From [Clostridium] clostridioforme AGR2157 (GTDB taxonomy: Bacteria > Bacillota > Clostridia > Lachnospirales > Lachnospiraceae): 57,499 nt of DNA. The notes beneath the pieces were generated by a model, which was not told where the DNA came from, did not search any database, and was given only the letters and a program-made list of their open reading frames with translations. The stretch is from assembly GCF_000424325.1 (NCBI RefSeq), contig NZ_KE384164.1, positions 31,786 through 89,284 of the forward strand, given 5' to 3'. Both the position numbers and the translations under genes were made by a program. Each line of letters starts with the position of its first letter. Position 1 is the stretch's first letter. Below, one piece after another: positions 16,190 through 25,464 of this stretch.

Positions 16190-17398
16190 ATGAATTTTTT
16201 CATGGGTAAGAGGTTTGTGGGACCTGGAGGCGGTAAAAAAGATCAGGGACCGGAAGTAGTATTTGACAACAGGGAAGAAAGCAATAAGAGGATGAAGCGG
16301 ATGCTCCGTACCATAAAGATAGCCATTGTGGTGGCTGTCCTGGCCATTGCTGCCTTTGATTCTTTCTATACCCTGTCAGAGAACGAGATGGCAGTGCTGA
16401 CCACCTTTGGCCGTCCAAGCAGCGTCACTACCTCAGGGCCCAAGTTCAAGGTGCCTTTCATACAGAAGGTACATAAGATGTCCAAGGAAATCAAGGGCAT
16501 GCCCATTGGATACGACCCGGATTACAATGCACAGAACCATGCGGACAGCGAGAACAATCCGATTACGGTTACGTCCGAGTCAGAGATGATAACCAAGGAT
16601 TTTAACTTTGTGAATGTGGATTTCTACATTGAGTATCAGATTGTGGACCCCATTAAGGCGTATATCCACAGCGACACTGCCATTCCTATTTTAAAGAACC
16701 TGGCCCAGTCCTATATAAGGGACACGGTGGGCTCCTACAGCGTGGACGAGGTCATCACCACCGGCAAATCCGAGATTCAGGCAAAGGTGAAGGCACTGCT
16801 GTCTGAGCGCCTGGAGCAGGAGGACATCGGCCTGGGCATTAATAATGTGACTATCCAGGACGCACAGCCGCCAACGGATGCGGTGAACAATGCATTTAAG
16901 GCAGTGGAGGATGCAAAACAGGGTATGGATACCAAAATCAACGAGGCCAGAAAGTACCAGTCCGAGCAGCTTCCGGCAGCCAATGCAAAGGCCGACAAGG
17001 CTGCCAGGGACGCGGAAGCCTACCGCCAGCAGAGAATCAGCGAGGCAGAGGGGCAGGTATCCAGGTTCAACGATATGTACCAGGAATATGCAAAGTATCC
17101 TCTTATTACAAAGAAGAGGATGTTTTATGAGACCATGGAGGACATTCTGCCAGGGCTCAAGGTCATCATAAACGGCTCAGACGGGACTCAGACCATGCTT
17201 CCCCTGGACTCCTTTGTCACCGGGGCCCAGACAAACACCGGTTCTCAGGGGGCATACAGCGGCAGCCAGGACCATCAGGCAAACCAGGAAGACCAGGCAG
17301 GTTCCGGCAGCCTGAACAGCCAGCCCGGCGCCTATGACCAGGATAATACCCAGGATAATATGGATGGAAGCAATGACCAGAACGGAGGCGGACAGTAA
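16190..17398 (+). CDS. hflK: SPFH/prohibitin-family protein HflK
   Basis: A protein of about 402 residues with a short cytoplasmic N-terminus, one membrane helix (about 41-58), and an SPFH (band 7) domain (LSENEMAVLTTFGRP onward). A long Ala/Glu/Lys-rich coiled-coil region follows (AFKAVEDAKQGMDTKINEARKYQSEQLPAANAKAD). In E. coli, HflK and HflC form a membrane cage around the FtsH protease. The last ~55 residues are a low-complexity Gln/Asn/Gly/Ser tail. I chose the ATG at 16190, after GAAAGGGG, over the upstream ATG at 16139. Its stop overlaps the hflC start by one base, so the two are co-translated. Confidence 0.88.
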   Translation: MNFFMGKRFVGPGGGKKDQGPEVVFDNREESNKRMKRMLRTIKIAIVVAVLAIAAFDSFYTLSENEMAVLTTFGRPSSVTTSGPKFKVPFIQKVHKMSKEIKGMPIGYDPDYNAQNHADSENNPITVTSESEMITKDFNFVNVDFYIEYQIVDPIKAYIHSDTAIPILKNLAQSYIRDTVGSYSVDEVITTGKSEIQAKVKALLSERLEQEDIGLGINNVTIQDAQPPTDAVNNAFKAVEDAKQGMDTKINEARKYQSEQLPAANAKADKAARDAEAYRQQRISEAEGQVSRFNDMYQEYAKYPLITKKRMFYETMEDILPGLKVIINGSDGTQTMLPLDSFVTGAQTNTGSQGAYSGSQDHQANQEDQAGSGSLNSQPGAYDQDNTQDNMDGSNDQNGGGQ

Positions 17399-18279
17399 TG
17401 AAGACATTGACTAAATTTATGAGAAACATGGGAATACTGGTTATCGTGCTCCTGGCTGTCACCATATTCAATCCGCTGGTGGTTACAAAATCCAATGAGT
17501 ACTCCCTGATTATCCAGTTCGGAAAGGTGGTCCGTGTAGAGAATTCGGCAGGTCCCTCTCTCAGGGTTCCCTTCCTGCAGTCCGTGCAGAAGATACCTAA
17601 ATATAAGATGATTTCCGACCTGTACCCAAGCGATGTCACCACAAAGGACAAAAAGGTAATGACCGTTGATTCCTTCGTTATATGGGATATCAACGATCCG
17701 GTGAAATATCTGGCGTCCCTGAACGCCAGCAAGGAAAAGGCAGAAGTCAGACTGGGGAACGTGGTATATAACTCCATCAAAAACGTGCTTTCCTCCACCA
17801 ACCAGGCGGATATCATATCCGGCCGGGACGGGAACCTGGCTAAGACCATCACGGAGAACATCGGTGATGCCATGGATTCCTACGGCATCCACATCTATGC
17901 GGTGGAGACAAAGAAGCTGGACCTTCCAGACTCCAACAAGGAATCCGTGTACCAGAGAATGATATCCGAGCGAAACAACATTGCCGCCCAGTATACGGCT
18001 GACGGCGATTACCAGTCATCCCTGATTAAGAACGAGACTGATAAGACGGTGAAGGAGACCATAGCCAAGGCCAATGCGGAGGCAGAGAAAATCAAGGCGG
18101 AGGGCGAGGCCAGATACATGCAGATATTAAGCGACGCCTACAATGACGAGGCAAAGGCCGACTTCTATAATTACGTGCGCTCCCTGGATGCCCTGAAGGC
18201 TTCCCTGAAAGGGGATAATAAGACTATCATTCTGAACGAGGACAGTGAGCTGGCGAGGATTCTTTCCGGATCATGGTAA
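17398..18279 (+). CDS. hflC: SPFH/prohibitin-family protein HflC
   Basis: The 293-residue partner of HflK has a membrane helix at about 9-25, then the SPFH domain (SNEYSLIIQFGKVVRVENSAGPSLRVPFLQSVQK). The hallmark HflC tail is TVKETIAKANAEAEKIKAEGEARYMQILSDAY, then FYNYVRSLDALKASL and an end near LARILSGSW. It is expected to pair with HflK and modulate membrane proteolysis. No ftsH gene is nearby. It ends 91 nt before a strong hairpin; the gap holds three imperfect copies of a TATATAAAGAC-like repeat (about 18292-18342) with no clear role. Confidence 0.92.
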   Translation: MKTLTKFMRNMGILVIVLLAVTIFNPLVVTKSNEYSLIIQFGKVVRVENSAGPSLRVPFLQSVQKIPKYKMISDLYPSDVTTKDKKVMTVDSFVIWDINDPVKYLASLNASKEKAEVRLGNVVYNSIKNVLSSTNQADIISGRDGNLAKTITENIGDAMDSYGIHIYAVETKKLDLPDSNKESVYQRMISERNNIAAQYTADGDYQSSLIKNETDKTVKETIAKANAEAEKIKAEGEARYMQILSDAYNDEAKADFYNYVRSLDALKASLKGDNKTIILNEDSELARILSGSW

Positions 18280-18370
18280 AATGGGACGCTGCCCTATATA
18301 AAGACGCTGTTTCATATAAAGACACTACACTATATAAATAGGAATAAACGGGATTTCAACGCAAAACATA

Positions 18371-18407
18371 AGCCCGTCAGCCGCTGTAATGAGGGGGCTG
18401 ACGGGCT
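18371..18407. terminator. Intrinsic terminator between hflC and the LysR gene
   Basis: A perfect 12-bp inverted repeat, AGCCCGTCAGCC (18371-18382) with GGCTGACGGGCT (18396-18407). It lies between convergent hflC and the LysR gene and can serve both, although the T-run is weak on the + side. Confidence 0.75.
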
Positions 18408-18427
18408 AATGAAATTCATACTGGCGG

Positions 18428-19354
18428 TCAATCGGAGAGACGGCTTACCATCCGTGAAAGGCACTGGAGAAATTCCTCCTCCTCCCTGGAAAAGCGGTAG
18501 CCGCTCCTGTAAATCAGCAGGTCCTTGTGGATGTTTCCGGGATAACTGCATTTCTTTTGAATCAGGCCTGAGGAGGTGAGACAGCCGTAGGGCACAGGCG
18601 AGGTCCACATATAGGAACCGGGCAGCTGGCGCAGCAGATCAAACTGGCTACCCCTGTCATAGATGGAAACGGTTTTCTTGGAGTTACCGCCGGTGGCAGA
18701 GGCATCCTGGGCCTCAAAGGTAAAGGAAGGGTTCTGGATGTCGCCCTGGACGATTTCAATGTAATCGGTAAAGTCCAGGTATGTCAGCCTGTCCTTAGAG
18801 GCCAGGGGATGGCTGGGGGACATAAGGACATTGCAGGAAAATGACCACAGTTCCTTCCACTCCAGGTTCTCATCCTGGAGAAGCTTCATATAATAAGATT
18901 CATACAGGGCCTGGCATCGTATGATGCCCACGTCAAAGGTCTTGCCTGACACGCCCCGAATGATGTCCTTGGAATTGGTTTCCATGTAATGTACATTGAC
19001 AGAGGGACAGCTGTCCATATTTTTAAGAAATTCAGAGAAGGCATAGGAAATATAGGTGGCTCTGGGAACACACAGATTCACCTCCAGGGCTTTTTCGCTG
19101 TTCTTCACGCACAGGGCCTCAATCTGTTCCTCCTGCACCAGGATTGCCTTTGCATAGCGCAGGAATTCCACACCCTTCTTGGTGGGAACCATCCCGCGGC
19201 TGGTCCTGTCGAAGATGTCGCATCCCAGGTCCCGTTCCAGCTCACGGATGATTTTGCTCAGATGGGGCTGATTCATATAAAAATTCTGAGCCGCCTTTGT
19301 GATGGACCCGGTTTTTTCCACTTCTACCGCATATTTCAAATAAGAGAGATTCAT
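18428..19354 (-). CDS. LysR family transcriptional regulator
   Basis: A 308-residue LysR-type regulator. The N-terminal winged helix-turn-helix (1-60) begins MNLSYLKYAVEVEKTGSITK and runs through NQPHLSKIIRELERDLGCDIFDRTSRG, a textbook LTTR pattern. A linker helix and a periplasmic-binding-protein-like effector domain (about 90-300) follow. It is divergent from the Lrp-family gene across 126 nt, the usual arrangement for autoregulation or control of the neighbour. Effector and targets are not evident; the nearby Lrp and D-amino-acid aminotransferase genes make amino-acid metabolism a reasonable guess. Confidence 0.9.
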   Translation of the reverse strand: MNLSYLKYAVEVEKTGSITKAAQNFYMNQPHLSKIIRELERDLGCDIFDRTSRGMVPTKKGVEFLRYAKAILVQEEQIEALCVKNSEKALEVNLCVPRATYISYAFSEFLKNMDSCPSVNVHYMETNSKDIIRGVSGKTFDVGIIRCQALYESYYMKLLQDENLEWKELWSFSCNVLMSPSHPLASKDRLTYLDFTDYIEIVQGDIQNPSFTFEAQDASATGGNSKKTVSIYDRGSQFDLLRQLPGSYMWTSPVPYGCLTSSGLIQKKCSYPGNIHKDLLIYRSGYRFSREEEEFLQCLSRMVSRLSD

Positions 19355-19480
19355 AGTACAACTCCTGGATGATTTGTGTTATAATGTCCACGCAGGCGCA
19401 GTGCAGCAAATGCATTCTATCCACCTACCAGTATATACTACGAAATCACATTTGAAAAGCTAAAATAACAGGGGGACAAG

Positions 19481-19945
19481 ATGGATAAACTTGACTATAA
19501 GATACTGAACATCCTAAAAGAGAACGGAAGGGAGACAGCCTCAGACATCAGCAAAGCCATTCATTTGTCCGTATCAGCCGTACTGGACCGCATCAAGAAG
19601 ATGGAAGAGTCCGGCATCATCAAGGGCTATACGGTAAGGGTGGATGCCAAGGCCCTGGGGAACGATGTCACAGCCCTGATGGAAATCAGCCTGGAGCATC
19701 CCAAGTTCCATGACTCCTTCACAGAGGTCATCATGGACCACCCTAATATCCTGGACTGCTATTATCTGACCGGGGATTATGATTTTGTGCTGAAGATATC
19801 CTGCGCCTCCTCCGATGAGCTGGAGCGCATCCACCGCACCATCAAGAGCATACCCGGTGTATCCGCCACCAGGACCCATTTCGTGCTGAAGGAAATCAAA
19901 AACATGTATTCCGCCATACCGGAAGAAGAGAAGAAGCGGTTTTAG
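19481..19945 (+). CDS. Lrp/AsnC family transcriptional regulator
   Basis: A 154-residue feast/famine regulator. An AsnC-type helix-turn-helix occupies 1-55 (DKLDYKILNILKENGRETASDISKAIHLSVSAVLDRIKKMEESGIIKGYTV), followed by the RAM ligand-binding domain (about 65-145; ILDCYYLTGDYDFVLKISC). These proteins form octamers that sense amino acids. It lies 44 nt upstream of the D-amino-acid aminotransferase gene on the same strand, so it probably regulates that gene and is co-transcribed with it. The ATG follows a GGGGGA site. Confidence 0.93.
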   Translation: MDKLDYKILNILKENGRETASDISKAIHLSVSAVLDRIKKMEESGIIKGYTVRVDAKALGNDVTALMEISLEHPKFHDSFTEVIMDHPNILDCYYLTGDYDFVLKISCASSDELERIHRTIKSIPGVSATRTHFVLKEIKNMYSAIPEEEKKRF

Positions 19946-19989
19946 CATCATGTTTCAATGAAGATTTTATTAAAAAGGAGATTACATAT

Positions 19990-20832
19990 ATGAAAACGCT
20001 TGGATATTATAATGGAAAGTACGACGAACTGGAGAACATGAGCGTTCCCATGAATGACAGGGTATGCTGGTTTGGAGACGGCGTATACGATGCAGGTCCC
20101 TGCCGCAATTACAGGATTTTTGCAATTGACGAGCACGTTGACCGCTTCTTCAACAGCGCCGGCCTTATCAGGATTCAGGTGCCATGCACAAAGGCAGAGC
20201 TGAAGGCGCTGCTTCAGGACCTGGTAAATAAGATGGACACCGGAGATCTGTTCATTTACTTCCAGGTAACCAGGGGGACCGCTGTCAGGACCCATGAATT
20301 TCCGGAGAACGTACCGGCAAATCTCTGGGTTATGTTAAAGCCCATGGGAACACCGGACCTGTACAAGAAAATTCGCCTGATTACCCAGGAGGACACCCGT
20401 TTCTTCCACTGCAACATCAAAACCCTGAATCTGCTGCCCAGCGTCATGGCTGCCCAGAAAGCAAAAGAGGCAGGATGCCAGGAAGCAGTGTTCCACAGAG
20501 GCGACCGTGTGACAGAATGTGCCCATAGCAACTGCCATATCTTAAAGGACGGAATTCTCTATACGGCTCCTGCCGACAATCTGATTCTTCCGGGCATTGC
20601 AAGGGCCCACCTGATTCGTATTTGTAAGAAACTGGAGATTCCGGTAAGCGAGACTCCATATACCCTGAAGGAGATGATGGATGCGGACGAGGTTCTGGTG
20701 ACATCATCCACCAAACTGTGTGTGGCTGCCAATGAGATTGACGGCACTCCGGTGGGAGGCAGGGCGCCTGAGACCCTTAAGAGCATTCTGGACGCTGTGA
20801 TGGATGAGTACATGGAAGAGACTAAAGCCTAA
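19990..20832 (+). CDS. dat: D-amino-acid aminotransferase (class IV PLP)
   Basis: A 280-residue fold-type IV transaminase. DRVCWFGDGVYDAG is the family opening, Lys-144 in CNIKTLNLLP is the PLP lysine, and RGTAVRTHEFPEN (95-107) carries the Arg and His that bind the substrate carboxylate in D-alanine transaminases. That last motif separates it from branched-chain and aminodeoxychorismate enzymes. It probably exchanges amino groups between D-Ala, D-Glu and keto acids, supplying D-glutamate for peptidoglycan or recycling D-amino acids. AAAAGGAG precedes the ATG. Residues at several substrate positions differ from Bacillus Dat, so the preferred D-amino acid is uncertain. Confidence 0.85.
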   Translation: MKTLGYYNGKYDELENMSVPMNDRVCWFGDGVYDAGPCRNYRIFAIDEHVDRFFNSAGLIRIQVPCTKAELKALLQDLVNKMDTGDLFIYFQVTRGTAVRTHEFPENVPANLWVMLKPMGTPDLYKKIRLITQEDTRFFHCNIKTLNLLPSVMAAQKAKEAGCQEAVFHRGDRVTECAHSNCHILKDGILYTAPADNLILPGIARAHLIRICKKLEIPVSETPYTLKEMMDADEVLVTSSTKLCVAANEIDGTPVGGRAPETLKSILDAVMDEYMEETKA

Positions 20833-20878
20833 TGCGGCTGCCTTGACTTTTTGAGGGCCGGGTGCTAGAATGTAAGGC

Positions 20879-21889
20879 ATGAAAAATACAGGATTAAAGA
20901 CAATAATAACAGCAGGTTTGATTATCATGTGCACGGCTTGGCTGGCAGGATGCAGCAAGAAAGTTGCGGATCCTGTCACCAGGTCGTCTTTTTTGTTGAA
21001 CACATTTGTCACCGTTACCTTATACGATACAGAGGACCAGACCATTCTGGACGGCTGCATGACACTTTGTTCCGACTATGAGAAGCTGCTCAGCAAGACC
21101 CTGGAGGGCAGCGAGATTTATAAACTGAACCACCGCAGACCGGGTGAGAGGATCATCACCGTATCGGAGAAAACAGCCGAGGTACTGGCGGAGGGGCTGG
21201 AGTACTGCCGCATGTCCCAGGGGGCCTTTGATATAACCATAGAGCCCTTAAGTTCCCTGTGGGATTTTACAGGCAGGACGCCCCATGTGCCGCCCAGGGA
21301 GGAGATTGAGGCGGATCTGAAAAAGGTGGGATATGAAAATGTGATCCTGGATGGCAGACAGGTCACCTTCCTCAATGACGAGACCACCATTGACCTGGGC
21401 GCCATAGCCAAGGGTTTTATAGCAGACCAGATGAAGGCATATCTGGAAGAAAACGGTGTGGAAAGTGCGGTCATCAACCTGGGAGGAAATGTGCTCTGCG
21501 TGGGAAAACGGCCGGACGGCACTCCTTTTAAGATAGGGCTCCAGAGGCCGTACGCAACCCATACAGAGACCGTGGCAGCACTGAAAATAGACAACATGTC
21601 CGTGGTTTCCTCCGGCGTGTACGAGAGGCATTTTGTGGAGGACGGCGTCAACTATCATCATATACTGGATCCGGCTACCGGATATCCTTATGAAAATGGG
21701 CTGACCCAGGTATCCATCATTTCCCCCAGGTCAGTGGACGGGGACGGACTGAGCACCACCTGTTTTGCCCTGGGACTGGAAGAAGGGACCAGGCTCATAG
21801 AGTCCATGGACCAAATCTACGGCATATTCCTCACGGAAGACGGGGAACTCCACTACACCAGGGGGGCCGAGGATTTCCTGTACAGATAA
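20879..21889 (+). CDS. apbE: ApbE-family FAD:protein FMN transferase (lipoprotein)
   Basis: A 336-residue exported lipoprotein. The N-terminal signal ends in the lipobox LAGC (Cys-25), then the ApbE domain begins with FLLNTFVTVTLYDTEDQTI. It includes the conserved GAFDITIEPLSSLWDF, DLGAIAKGFIADQM, INLGGNVLCVG and HHILDPATGYPYENGL segments; the last binds Mg2+ and FAD. ApbE attaches FMN covalently to Thr/Ser of flavoproteins such as Rnf or NQR subunits on the outer membrane face. No Rnf genes occur nearby, so the target is elsewhere. It lies 46 nt after dat with a weak ribosome site, so the two may be co-transcribed. Confidence 0.93.
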   Translation: MKNTGLKTIITAGLIIMCTAWLAGCSKKVADPVTRSSFLLNTFVTVTLYDTEDQTILDGCMTLCSDYEKLLSKTLEGSEIYKLNHRRPGERIITVSEKTAEVLAEGLEYCRMSQGAFDITIEPLSSLWDFTGRTPHVPPREEIEADLKKVGYENVILDGRQVTFLNDETTIDLGAIAKGFIADQMKAYLEENGVESAVINLGGNVLCVGKRPDGTPFKIGLQRPYATHTETVAALKIDNMSVVSSGVYERHFVEDGVNYHHILDPATGYPYENGLTQVSIISPRSVDGDGLSTTCFALGLEEGTRLIESMDQIYGIFLTEDGELHYTRGAEDFLYR

Positions 21890-21899
21890 TGGTTTTTTC

Positions 21900-21971
21900 T
21901 TTACAATTCCATGATGCTACCATATAATAGAAGGGATTATTGCTCCAGAGTTTGTCTGTGCGCACTCTGGA
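21900..21971 (+). promoter_or_regulatory. Promoter and leader hairpin of gtrA-yfhO
   Basis: TTTACA (21900-21905), 17 nt, TATAAT (21923-21928) is a near-consensus promoter. The predicted transcript begins with a hairpin, TCCAGAGT (21944-21951) with ACTCTGGA (21964-21971), ending just before the GtrA ribosome site. Confidence 0.7.
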
Positions 21972-21989
21972 ACAGTGCAGGAGCAGAAG

Positions 21990-22418
21990 ATGTTACGTAA
22001 AATATGGGTAAAATGTGTTAACTATGAGACAATAAGCTACATTATATGCGGGTTTCTCACCACGGCAGTGGATTTTGCGGTATATGCTCTGCTGAGGCAG
22101 ATTGGGATTGGCGTAGGCCTGTCCCAGGCCATGTCATGGCTGGCGGCGGTGCTGTTTGCCTATGTGGTGAACAAGCTTATCGTGTTCCGCAATTATAATC
22201 TGCGGCCTTCCTACCTTATGAAGGAGGTGGGAGCATTTGTGGCTGCCCGGGCGTTCTCAGGAGCCGTTACCTGGGTGCTCATGGTGGTCATGGTAAAATT
22301 AGGCGGTGACAGGGGAATGCTATATGAGCTGTTCTGCAAATTCACATCCTCTGTAATCAACATGGTACTGAACTATATTTTCAGCAAACTCTGGATATTC
22401 AAGAATAAGCCTGAATAG
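21990..22418 (+). CDS. GtrA family membrane protein
   Basis: A protein of about 142 residues with four predicted membrane helices and the GtrA/DPMS pattern: ISYIICGFLTTAVDFAVYALL, then VLFAYVVNKLIVF and the C-terminal FTSSVINMVLNYIFSKLWIF. GtrA proteins are thought to flip lipid-linked sugars across the membrane for surface glycosylation. I chose the ATG at 21990, 7 nt after AGGAG, instead of the GTG at 21975. It is followed 15 nt later by the YfhO-type gene, a pairing that points to cell-envelope or teichoic-acid glycosylation. Confidence 0.88.
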   Translation: MLRKIWVKCVNYETISYIICGFLTTAVDFAVYALLRQIGIGVGLSQAMSWLAAVLFAYVVNKLIVFRNYNLRPSYLMKEVGAFVAARAFSGAVTWVLMVVMVKLGGDRGMLYELFCKFTSSVINMVLNYIFSKLWIFKNKPE

Positions 22419-22433
22419 AGAAAGGTGACTGTG

Positions 22434-25424
22434 ATGGAACGTGAAGAAATAGAACGGGTTGAACGGGAGCTTGACGAAATCCTGAAGCTTGTGCAGCCAG
22501 AACCGACCATACAGGATAAAGCCCGGGAGGAAGCGCTCTCAAAGGAGCCGGTTACCGACGGGGAAAAAAAGACATCAGAGGAAAAGAAAACATATGGGAT
22601 TGGGGAGGAAGAGGAATGGTTGCATGAGAGGGATTCCTTTGGGATGAATTCTCATGGGGCGGGTTCCAGGAGGGATGAATTCCATAGGATAGATTCCCAT
22701 AGGACAGAAAATGGAAGCCGCAAGCCGCAGAATGATACAGAGGGATATGCTCCGGAGGGTAATGCGGCAGATAATTATGCAGCAGATAATTATGCAGCAG
22801 ATAATAATACAACAGATAATTACGCAACAGATGAATATACATCAGAGGAAGACGAATACGGAATGGAAGAAGAGAATGAGACTGCCGGACAGGACAGGCA
22901 GCAGTACGATAAGAGAGAGACAGGGATGTCACGGACAGGAAACAGGCGCGGACTTCGGTTGTTAAAGCCTTCGGACGGTCTGGTGGCAGCATTTTTTGTC
23001 CCGGTAGTGGCCATGATTATCATATTTGCCCAGAGAGGTATCTTTCCTTTTGGGGAAGAGTGTTTTCTCAGGACAGATATGTACCATCAGTATGCCCCGT
23101 TTTTTTCAGAGTTCCAGTATAAGCTTACCCATGGCGGAAGCCTGCTTTACAGCTGGGATATCGGCATGGGGGTGAATTTTTCGGCGCTCTATGCCTATTA
23201 TCTGGCCAGCCCGGTGAACTGGCTTCTGATACTATGCCCGAAGAAGTTTATCATTGAGTTCATGACCATACTCATTGTTCTCAAGACAGGACTGTCCGGC
23301 CTTAGCTTTTCGTGGTATCTGAAGAAACACTTTGGAGTTAAGAATTTCGGCGTGGGCTTTTTCGGTATTTTTTATGCCCTCAGCGGCTATATGGCTGCCT
23401 ACAGCTGGAACATCATGTGGCTGGACTGTATCATGCTGTTTCCGATGATTCTTCTGGGACTGGAGCAGCTGGTGAAGGAGAAGAGGGGGACGCTCTACTG
23501 CATCACTCTGGGCCTCTCCATCCTTTCCAATTACTATATTTCCATTATGATTTGCATTTTCATGGTCATCTATGTGATTGCTCAGATGACACTCAATCCG
23601 CCAAAAAGCTTTGGTGAGTTCATGGGAACAGGGCTGCGCTTTGCCTTTTATTCCCTTCTGGCGGGCGGTCTTGCCGCGGTGGTGCTTTTGCCGGAGATTT
23701 ATGCGCTGCAGGTCACGGCGTCAGGGGATTTTGATTTTCCTAAGACATTTTCCTCCTATTTTTCCATCTTTGATATGATTGCCCGTCACATAGGAAATGT
23801 GGGAACCGAGATAGGCCTGGACCACTGGCCCAATATATACTGCGGTGTGGCAGTGCTCATGTTCTTCCTTTTATATCTGGGAAGCAGGAAGATTACCTTC
23901 AGGGAAAAGGCAGTGTACTGCACCATGCTGATTCTGTTTTATGCCAGCTTTTCCGTTAATGTGCTGAATTTCATCTGGCATGGGTTTCACTATCCCAACA
24001 GCCTTCCCTGCCGTCAGTCCTTCATTTATATTGCACTGATGCTGTTCATGTGTTACCACGCCTACATTCATCTGGAGGATACGTCCTGGAAATCTGTATG
24101 CCTGGCGTTTTGGGGAGCTGTTTCCTTTGTGCTGCTGGCAGAGAAGCTGGTGAATAATCCGGAACAATACCATTTCTCCGTGTTCTATGTGGCGCTCCTG
24201 TTCATTGCCATATATGGAGGTCTGATTTACCTGTACCACAAGGGAAAATGGAGCCTGGATGCCATCCTTCTCACTGCTTTGGCCGTGGTTGCCATTGAGG
24301 CGGCCGTGAATACCGCGGTAACCAGCATCCCTACCACCAGCAGGTCCTCCTATGTGAAAGATAACCAGGACGTGGAGGATCTGGTGTGGAATATCAAGTC
24401 GGACACCTTCTATCGTGTGGAAAAGACAGACAGAAAGACAAAGAATGACGGCGCCTGGATGAATTTCCCGTCCGTATCCCTGTTTTCATCCACAGCCAAT
24501 GCCTCCCTGTCGGATTTCTTCCGCAGGATGGGGTGTGAGAGTTCTACCAATGCCTACAGCATCACAGGAAGCACACCTCTGGTGGACAGCCTGTTGTCCG
24601 TGCGGTACGGCATATACGGGGACCAGCAGCCTGCCGATGGACTCAGGGATTTGTCCGCAAGAAAAGGAAGCATGTGGCTGTACGAGAATAAATTTACCCT
24701 GCCTGTGGCATTCATGCTTCCATCGGATGTGGAAGGAAACTGGATTTTGAATTCCGGGAACCCGGCCCATGTCCAGAACGATCTTTGCGATGTGCTGGAA
24801 ACAGAGCATGTGCTGCTTCCCAACGAAAGCGTAACAGAGGGCAGAAAGCTTACATTTACAGCCGATGAGACCGGCGATTACTACGTGTATGTGACCGATA
24901 AGAAGGTGAAGGAGGTCACGGCTGTAATCGGAGAGCAGACAGAAAGCTTTGATAATGTGGACCGGGGCTACTTTATGGAGCTGGGCCGCATCAACAAGGA
25001 TGTGGAGGTGCGTCTGGAGGCAGGGGATGACGGCAGCCCGACCCTGCAGGCAGAGGTGTGGCGTTTTAACCCTCAGGCCCTGGAGGCTGTTTACGGGAAA
25101 ATGAACCAGAATCCCATGGTGCTTTCCAGGTGGACGGATACGGAACTGTCAGGCAGCATAACCGCAGATTCCGCAGGCGTTATGTACACCAGCATTCCCT
25201 ATGATAAGGGATGGAGCATCCTGGTGGACGGCAAGGCCGTGGTGCCGCGGAAGATGTTTGACACGTTTCTGGCAGTGGACATCAGTGAAGGGACCCACCG
25301 AATCAGTTTTTCCTATGAACCGGAGGGACTTAGGACCGGGGCGTGGATTACCGGAGTCAGCACGGCTGTCCTGGGAGTCACTGTGCTGGCTGGAATCGGC
25401 CGGAAGAAGAAAAAGAGCAGTTAA
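22434..25424 (+). CDS. YfhO-family large membrane protein with acidic repeat N-terminus
   Basis: A protein of about 996 residues. The first ~180 residues are hydrophilic and acidic, with a short tandem repeat ([25 protein letters not shown]) coming from a 15-nt DNA repeat at about 22760-22845. The rest is a YfhO-type membrane protein (bacterial GT-C-like fold). [23 protein letters not shown] near 205-227 carries the acidic residues of the first extracytoplasmic loop, about 12 further helices follow, and a large extracellular C-terminal domain ends in a final helix. B. subtilis YfhO adds GlcNAc to lipoteichoic acid with CsbB. Here it probably acts with the preceding GtrA protein. The start at 22434 follows GAAAGGTGA. 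Confidence 0.85.
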   Translation: MEREEIERVERELDEILKLVQPEPTIQDKAREEALSKEPVTDGEKKTSEEKKTYGIGEEEEWLHERDSFGMNSHGAGSRRDEFHRIDSHRTENGSRKPQNDTEGYAPEGNAADNYAADNYAADNNTTDNYATDEYTSEEDEYGMEEENETAGQDRQQYDKRETGMSRTGNRRGLRLLKPSDGLVAAFFVPVVAMIIIFAQRGIFPFGEECFLRTDMYHQYAPFFSEFQYKLTHGGSLLYSWDIGMGVNFSALYAYYLASPVNWLLILCPKKFIIEFMTILIVLKTGLSGLSFSWYLKKHFGVKNFGVGFFGIFYALSGYMAAYSWNIMWLDCIMLFPMILLGLEQLVKEKRGTLYCITLGLSILSNYYISIMICIFMVIYVIAQMTLNPPKSFGEFMGTGLRFAFYSLLAGGLAAVVLLPEIYALQVTASGDFDFPKTFSSYFSIFDMIARHIGNVGTEIGLDHWPNIYCGVAVLMFFLLYLGSRKITFREKAVYCTMLILFYASFSVNVLNFIWHGFHYPNSLPCRQSFIYIALMLFMCYHAYIHLEDTSWKSVCLAFWGAVSFVLLAEKLVNNPEQYHFSVFYVALLFIAIYGGLIYLYHKGKWSLDAILLTALAVVAIEAAVNTAVTSIPTTSRSSYVKDNQDVEDLVWNIKSDTFYRVEKTDRKTKNDGAWMNFPSVSLFSSTANASLSDFFRRMGCESSTNAYSITGSTPLVDSLLSVRYGIYGDQQPADGLRDLSARKGSMWLYENKFTLPVAFMLPSDVEGNWILNSGNPAHVQNDLCDVLETEHVLLPNESVTEGRKLTFTADETGDYYVYVTDKKVKEVTAVIGEQTESFDNVDRGYFMELGRINKDVEVRLEAGDDGSPTLQAEVWRFNPQALEAVYGKMNQNPMVLSRWTDTELSGSITADSAGVMYTSIPYDKGWSILVDGKAVVPRKMFDTFLAVDISEGTHRISFSYEPEGLRTGAWITGVSTAVLGVTVLAGIGRKKKKSS

Positions 25425-25464
25425 AACAGGACAAAAGAAAATCAGAAATAAGGAGATTAGAGCC

